Both the position numbers and the translations under genes were made by a program. The notes under the pieces are model-generated. The model worked only from the letters and a program-made list of their open reading frames with translations, did not search any database and had not been told where the DNA came from. A stretch of DNA of 64,000 nucleotides from Streptococcus sanguinis. GTDB taxonomy: Bacteria > Bacillota > Bacilli > Lactobacillales > Streptococcaceae. The DNA is taken from contig NZ_LR134002.1 of the NCBI RefSeq assembly GCF_900635155.1, positions 620,001 to 684,000 on the forward strand, written 5' to 3'. This document shows positions 60,658 to 64,000 of the stretch, one piece after another; the first letter of the stretch is position 1; each line of letters begins with the position of its first letter.

Positions 60658-62511
60658 ATGAATAAAAAACTGAGAGTATGGTTTCAGCTAATCATTCTCT
60701 GTCTAGGTGTGTTCCTGCCTTTCCTAGCCGGAACCCTTAAGGCTCAGGCGGCGGAACTCAATGATGTTATCACTGAGATGCACCTCACCACTAACTCTGG
60801 TGAGCAGCTGACCAATGGTGTGGATATCTGGCAGACCTTCCGTGTCTATGCTAAGTTTGCCCTGCCAGACAACCAAGCCCATGCGGGTGATACAACGGTG
60901 ATTCATTTACCGAATGAATTTACCTTTGGGAATTCTTCAGCTATTGAGCTAAAGGATGAAAACGGAGCTCTGGTAGCTAATGGAGTCCTGGATAGCGATG
61001 CCAAGACCATCACACTGACATACACTGACTATGTGGAGCAGAAGTCTGGTGTCAGAGGCGAGTTTTTCTTCTATTCGCGGATTGACCATGTGGTCGTCAC
61101 AGAGGAAAGGGATATTCCAACTACTTTCACGGTGGGCAATAATAGGATTCCGGCCGGTAGCATTCACTATAATGGGCCGCCGAAAAAGTATGAATCTCTG
61201 CTAGAAAAGAGTGCTTTTCAGTGGGATGCCGATGCTAAAAATGAAATCCGCTACAATGTAGCCATTAACCGTAACATGGGCAACTACAAAAATGTCTCTG
61301 TGACGGACAAGCTGGGTGATACAAACGCTAAGATTGTTCAAGACTCTGTACGAGTTTATAAGGTTTCTTGGCGCTGGAATAATGGAGATTGGGCGCGTGA
61401 TTCGACTGAAGATGTAACAGCAGACTTCCAGTCTAAGATGACCTTTGGCGCTGAAGGTGATAGCTTGACAATCAACTTCGGTGATGTAGAAGGATTCGGC
61501 TACCTAGTTGAGTACAAGACACTAGCTGACTACGATTTGGCTGATGGAGAAGTTGTAGGAAATAAGGCTACCATGAACTACAACAATACCGAGACAGTGT
61601 CTGTCACCAACGAGTACTCTTATCAAATTGCTGGCGGAAAGTCAGAAGGCTATAACTTCAAGGTGAAGGTTCACAAAACAGATGAGTCTAATGCTTCTCT
61701 GAGCGGTGCAGTCTTTGAAGTGGTGCGGAAAGCGACCAATAAGGTGGTTGGCACAATCACGACAGATGCGGATGGGAATGCGGAAGTTGGTAATCTTCTA
61801 CGCGACACTTATATCCTGCGTGAAACGACTGCTCCGGCTGGTTATGACCGTCTGACAGAGGATATTACGATCAGTCCAGCAGACTTTGGTAAAACGCTGA
61901 ATGTCGGCAGTCCTGCTTCTGGAGATTCTGGAGACAGTAGAATGGTTGCAGTCAATGTCGTTAACAAGCAAATGCCAACTCCTGGGGACAAAAAGGTAAC
62001 CTTCAGCAAGGTCAACCTAGCTGGTGAGGAAATTGCCGGTGCTCAGATTCAGATTTTCAAGGGACGGGAAAGCAAGGGCAGTCCTGTCGCATCTTGGACT
62101 TCAGAAGCTGACAAATCTAAAGAAATCAACTTAGAGCCGGGTATTTACACCTTCCATGAAGAAGCGGCTCCGACAGGTTATCTGGCTGTGACAGATATTA
62201 TCTTCCAAGTTAATGAAGATGGCACTGTAACAGTTCTAGACGCTAATAGCAATGCTGTAGAATATACAGACGGTAAGTTGTTCATTACTGACCAAGCGGC
62301 ACCAGCTGAACCTGGTACCCCTGATAAAGCAGTTCAAGGCGGTATTAAGCCAAATCAATCATCTGATTCTGATAAAGCAGCAGACGGTCAAGGAAAATCT
62401 AAAAAAGTTCTTCCTGCGACTGGCTCTGCCGAAAATATTGAATTGGTTCTTGGCGGTCTAGTAGTTCTAACCCTTTTAGGACTTTACCGAAAGATTCGAC
62501 TGAGCAAATAA
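60658..62511 (+). CDS. LPXTG-anchored adhesin with collagen-binding-like and Cna-B domains
   Basis: 617 residues from ATG 60658, preceded by GAAAGGAAG; the open frame upstream starts at a TTG without support. Signal peptide (about 1-34), N-terminal adhesin/fibrinogen-binding-type beta-sandwich domains (about 35-300; TTVIHLPNEFTFGN, SVTDKLGDTNAKIV), two Cna-B domains (about 335-430 and 445-545; VHKTDESNASLSGAVFEVV, VTFSKVNLAGEEIAGAQIQI), a Ser/Asp-rich stalk, LPATG at 585-589 and an anchor. Such Cna-type surface proteins often bind collagen; ligand here is inferred. Cna-B domains usually carry Lys-Asn isopeptide links. Confidence 0.87.
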   Translation: MNKKLRVWFQLIILCLGVFLPFLAGTLKAQAAELNDVITEMHLTTNSGEQLTNGVDIWQTFRVYAKFALPDNQAHAGDTTVIHLPNEFTFGNSSAIELKDENGALVANGVLDSDAKTITLTYTDYVEQKSGVRGEFFFYSRIDHVVVTEERDIPTTFTVGNNRIPAGSIHYNGPPKKYESLLEKSAFQWDADAKNEIRYNVAINRNMGNYKNVSVTDKLGDTNAKIVQDSVRVYKVSWRWNNGDWARDSTEDVTADFQSKMTFGAEGDSLTINFGDVEGFGYLVEYKTLADYDLADGEVVGNKATMNYNNTETVSVTNEYSYQIAGGKSEGYNFKVKVHKTDESNASLSGAVFEVVRKATNKVVGTITTDADGNAEVGNLLRDTYILRETTAPAGYDRLTEDITISPADFGKTLNVGSPASGDSGDSRMVAVNVVNKQMPTPGDKKVTFSKVNLAGEEIAGAQIQIFKGRESKGSPVASWTSEADKSKEINLEPGIYTFHEEAAPTGYLAVTDIIFQVNEDGTVTVLDANSNAVEYTDGKLFITDQAAPAEPGTPDKAVQGGIKPNQSSDSDKAADGQGKSKKVLPATGSAENIELVLGGLVVLTLLGLYRKIRLSK

Positions 62512-62552
62512 AGAAAAAGAGGATAGAGCAGAATGCTTTATCTTCTTTTTGT
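62512..62552 (+). terminator. Terminator after the adhesin gene
   Basis: AAGAGGATAGAGC pairs with GCTTTATCTTCTT (G-U pairs), then TTTTG. Confidence 0.7.
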
Positions 62553-62638
62553 TTGCTTATTTTGGACTAGCTTTTTTGCAGCTTACTGAGCAATTTCTTC
62601 CAGTTACTCATGCAGGGCAGCCACTTACGGAAAAACTC

Positions 62639-62666
62639 TTGTTTTTAGCTCAGAATCCTCTATAAT
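62639..62666 (+). promoter_or_regulatory. Promoter of the methyltransferase gene
   Basis: TTGTTT (62639-62644), 16 bases, TATAAT (62661-62666). Confidence 0.65.
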
Positions 62667-62697
62667 AAATGGCAAATAGAAAAAGGAGACAGAAGAT

Positions 62698-63438
62698 ATG
62701 ACAGATACAAAAATTCAAGAGAAGCTGAAGCCAGGTTTGAAGTTAGAGGATTTTCAAAAAGATGGGGACATCTATCTGGCGCTGAATCCGGACTATGTCT
62801 CAGGGGACAATGCCAAGTATATGACCATGTACAATCGCTTGGCTCGCTGGTATGATTTTGGTGAAAAATGGATAGGGCCACTTCTCCATGGCAAGGCAAT
62901 TGACAAGCTGAGAAAGAACCAGATGGCAGAAATAGAATGGAAGGATCATTTATCCGTCCTTTATGTCTCTATCGGGACTGGTCAAGACCTGCGCTACATT
63001 CCTGAGAATATTGACCTGAAAAGCCTAGACTTTGTTGGGGCAGATATTTCCATAGGCATGCTGAAAAAATGTCAGAAATCCTGTGCCAAGAAGACCAATC
63101 TGCAACTCTTTCATGCTTGTGCAGAGGACCTGCCTTTTGCAGATAATAGCTTTGACATCGTCTATCATATCGGTGGAATTAATTTCTTTAGTGATAAGGC
63201 CAAGGCCATGCAGGAAATGCTGCGGGTGGCTAAGCCAGGAACTAAGATTATGATTTCAGACGAGACAGCAGACTATGTGGACCAGCAATATAAGAAGAAC
63301 CACTTCAGCAAGGACTATTTTAAGGACGCTACTGTTGATTTAGGAGAAATTGAGGCCGCTATACCGACAGGAGTCAAAGAGAAGGAGTTGAAACTCCTCT
63401 GGGACGGAAAATTTTATGTCCTGACGTTTAGGAAATAA
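62698..63438 (+). CDS. Class I SAM-dependent methyltransferase (methyltransf_11 type)
   Basis: 246 residues. An N-terminal helical part (ARWYDFGEKWIGPLL) precedes the Rossmann core: motif I VLYVSIGTGQDLRYI, motif II VGADISIGMLKKC, ACAEDLPFADNSFDIVYHIG, and a late LRVAKPGTKIMISDE, the UbiE/Methyltransf_11 pattern. Substrate unknown, a small molecule or lipid. Single gene, AAAGGAG ribosome binding site. Confidence 0.8.
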   Translation: MTDTKIQEKLKPGLKLEDFQKDGDIYLALNPDYVSGDNAKYMTMYNRLARWYDFGEKWIGPLLHGKAIDKLRKNQMAEIEWKDHLSVLYVSIGTGQDLRYIPENIDLKSLDFVGADISIGMLKKCQKSCAKKTNLQLFHACAEDLPFADNSFDIVYHIGGINFFSDKAKAMQEMLRVAKPGTKIMISDETADYVDQQYKKNHFSKDYFKDATVDLGEIEAAIPTGVKEKELKLLWDGKFYVLTFRK

Positions 63439-63536
63439 ATCAGAAGAACTGGACTTTGTTTCCGGTTTTTTTGATTCTGAATAAAAGAAACATTCGACAC
63501 AGTTTAATTGTTAGAAAAATATTCCTTCATGCTAAG

Positions 63537-63583
63537 TGATAAAAATGTAAGTTTAAAAGCTGAAATGACAGGTTAGGTTACAG
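63537..63583 (+). promoter_or_regulatory. Third Bce-type operator and promoter
   Basis: TGATA-AAAA-TGTAA (63537-63550; one mismatch to TNACA), then 22 bases and TTAGGTTACAG (63573-63583), the same layout as at 50889 and 51762. Confidence 0.6.
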
Positions 63584-63688
63584 AAAGGTTATCTTTCTTT
63601 TTGCATAATAGGGGGTGCCCTTTTGATGTTCTTCAAATAGAGAAATGATTTTAGGGCTAATATCATACTTTTTAGAAAGGAATATTGT

Positions 63689-63727
63689 ATGAAAAAAATA
63701 ACTGCAAATTTTTTGAAAAATAATTGA
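63689..63727 (+). CDS. Candidate 12-residue ORF
   Basis: ATG at 63689 encodes MKKITANFLKNN after AGAAAGGA, about 100 bases downstream of the third Bce-type promoter. It could be a truncated leader of a secreted peptide or a regulatory ORF. Confidence 0.25.
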   Translation: MKKITANFLKNN

Positions 63728-63839
63728 TGTTTGTATTCTAGAATATTTAATATGAGGGATTAAAGAAAGTTTAAACTTTTTACAATAAATTGACACCGGA
63801 AATGAAATGACAGATTATATTAGAATTACTTATGTTTGC

Positions 63840-63917
63840 AATCTTACAATATTGTAAGATTATAAGTTTGGAACGTAAGATTTATGTAAGATTAAAATTT
63901 TAATATTTTGCTAGAAT
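63840..63917 (+). promoter_or_regulatory. Palindrome, direct repeats and promoter at the right edge
   Basis: A 22-base perfect palindrome has the core TTACAATATTGTAA, an exact TNACA-N4-TGTAA site. GTAAGATT recurs at 63854, 63875 and 63886 (21 and 11 bases apart, the helical phasing of OmpR-type regulators), and TGCTAGAAT (63909-63917) is an extended -10 placed 15 bases after the last repeat. Confidence 0.7.
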
Positions 63918-64000
63918 GAAGTTAGTAAGATGTTTTACTATTTCATTCAAAAATTTTTGACGGTTGATTTTAAGAATCTGATCTACAAGCAGTCAACTAC

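Larger units (their letters stand above)
63439..64000. other. Non-coding tail dense in response-regulator-type sites
   Basis: No gene of normal size. From left: Bce-type operator and promoter (63537-63583), a 12-codon ORF (63689-63727), a 22-base perfect palindrome (63840-63861), two GTAAGATT direct repeats (63875 and 63886) and an extended -10 (63909-63917). Strongly A+T rich. The gene it controls begins beyond the window. Confidence 0.6.

Noticed and set aside
63578..63796. Minus-strand ORF of 72 residues in the right-hand tail
   Set aside because: Starts at a GTG without a Shine-Dalgarno, has A+T-driven composition (Ile, Lys, Phe) and runs across regulatory sites and the 12-codon ORF. Looks like chance open frame.

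Overview
The window looks like chromosome of an oral Streptococcus of the sanguinis/gordonii type. Nearly every housekeeping product reads as streptococcal, and the whole set fits that group: a wall-anchored nuclease like SWAN, an NADPH oxidase like pneumococcal SpNOX, a DpnI-type endonuclease, a tagatose-6-phosphate lac operon that includes lacT, and an L-lysine-type MurE. This assignment is by recognition only; no database was searched. I saw no rRNA, tRNA, CRISPR array, transposase or prophage gene.

Layout. 0-20 kb: wall nuclease, pflA, ppaC, small stress/envelope genes, divergent murE/murJ, two PLP enzymes of sulfur amino acid metabolism, upp, clpP behind a CtsR box, and livJHMGF behind a CodY-like box. 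20-30 kb: a CBS/ACT protein behind a cre site, a YitT protein, the tmk-holB-yabA-rsmI replication/translation operon, an orphan dpnI gene, serCA, an ArsC-like thiol protein, nth, a VOC protein and exoA. 30-35.6 kb: DUF3290/DUF421 pair, two DUF805 proteins, metG, and an unknown membrane pair that includes a 44-residue gene. 35.8-44.3 kb: a complete lactose/galactose locus lacR-lacABCD-lacT-lacFEG, with LacR operators, a ribonucleic antiterminator overlapping a terminator, and an unusual hairpin between lacE and lacG. 44.3-48.7 kb: a small XRE/DUF2975 pair, a lipoprotein, the NOX homologue and a DUF2974 lipase-like protein.

48.8-60.4 kb is the most unusual part: a run of envelope-stress and export modules. 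First is a Bce/Gra-type two-component system whose operon ends in an NrdI-like flavoprotein, followed by a TraX-family membrane protein and a BceAB-type transporter. Next is an ABC-2 exporter with a LytTR regulator and DUF3021 membrane protein. Last is a TetR regulator followed by a small membrane protein, a second NrdI-like flavoprotein and a small lipoprotein. Two regulatory patterns can be read directly. A TNACA-N4-TGTAA operator followed 22-23 bases later by a conserved TTAGGTTA occurs before traX, before bceAB and again at the right edge. Separately, an identical 8-12-8 inverted repeat (TGAATGAA/TTCATTCA) occurs three times in and after the tetR gene. 60.5-64 kb holds an LPXTG adhesin with Cna-B-like repeats, a methyltransferase, and a 560-base tail dense in response-regulator-type sites whose main target gene lies outside the window.

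Limits: families were recognised from sequence memory and motifs; promoters, operators and terminators were read by eye; start sites were chosen from ribosome binding sites. No search, alignment or folding was run.
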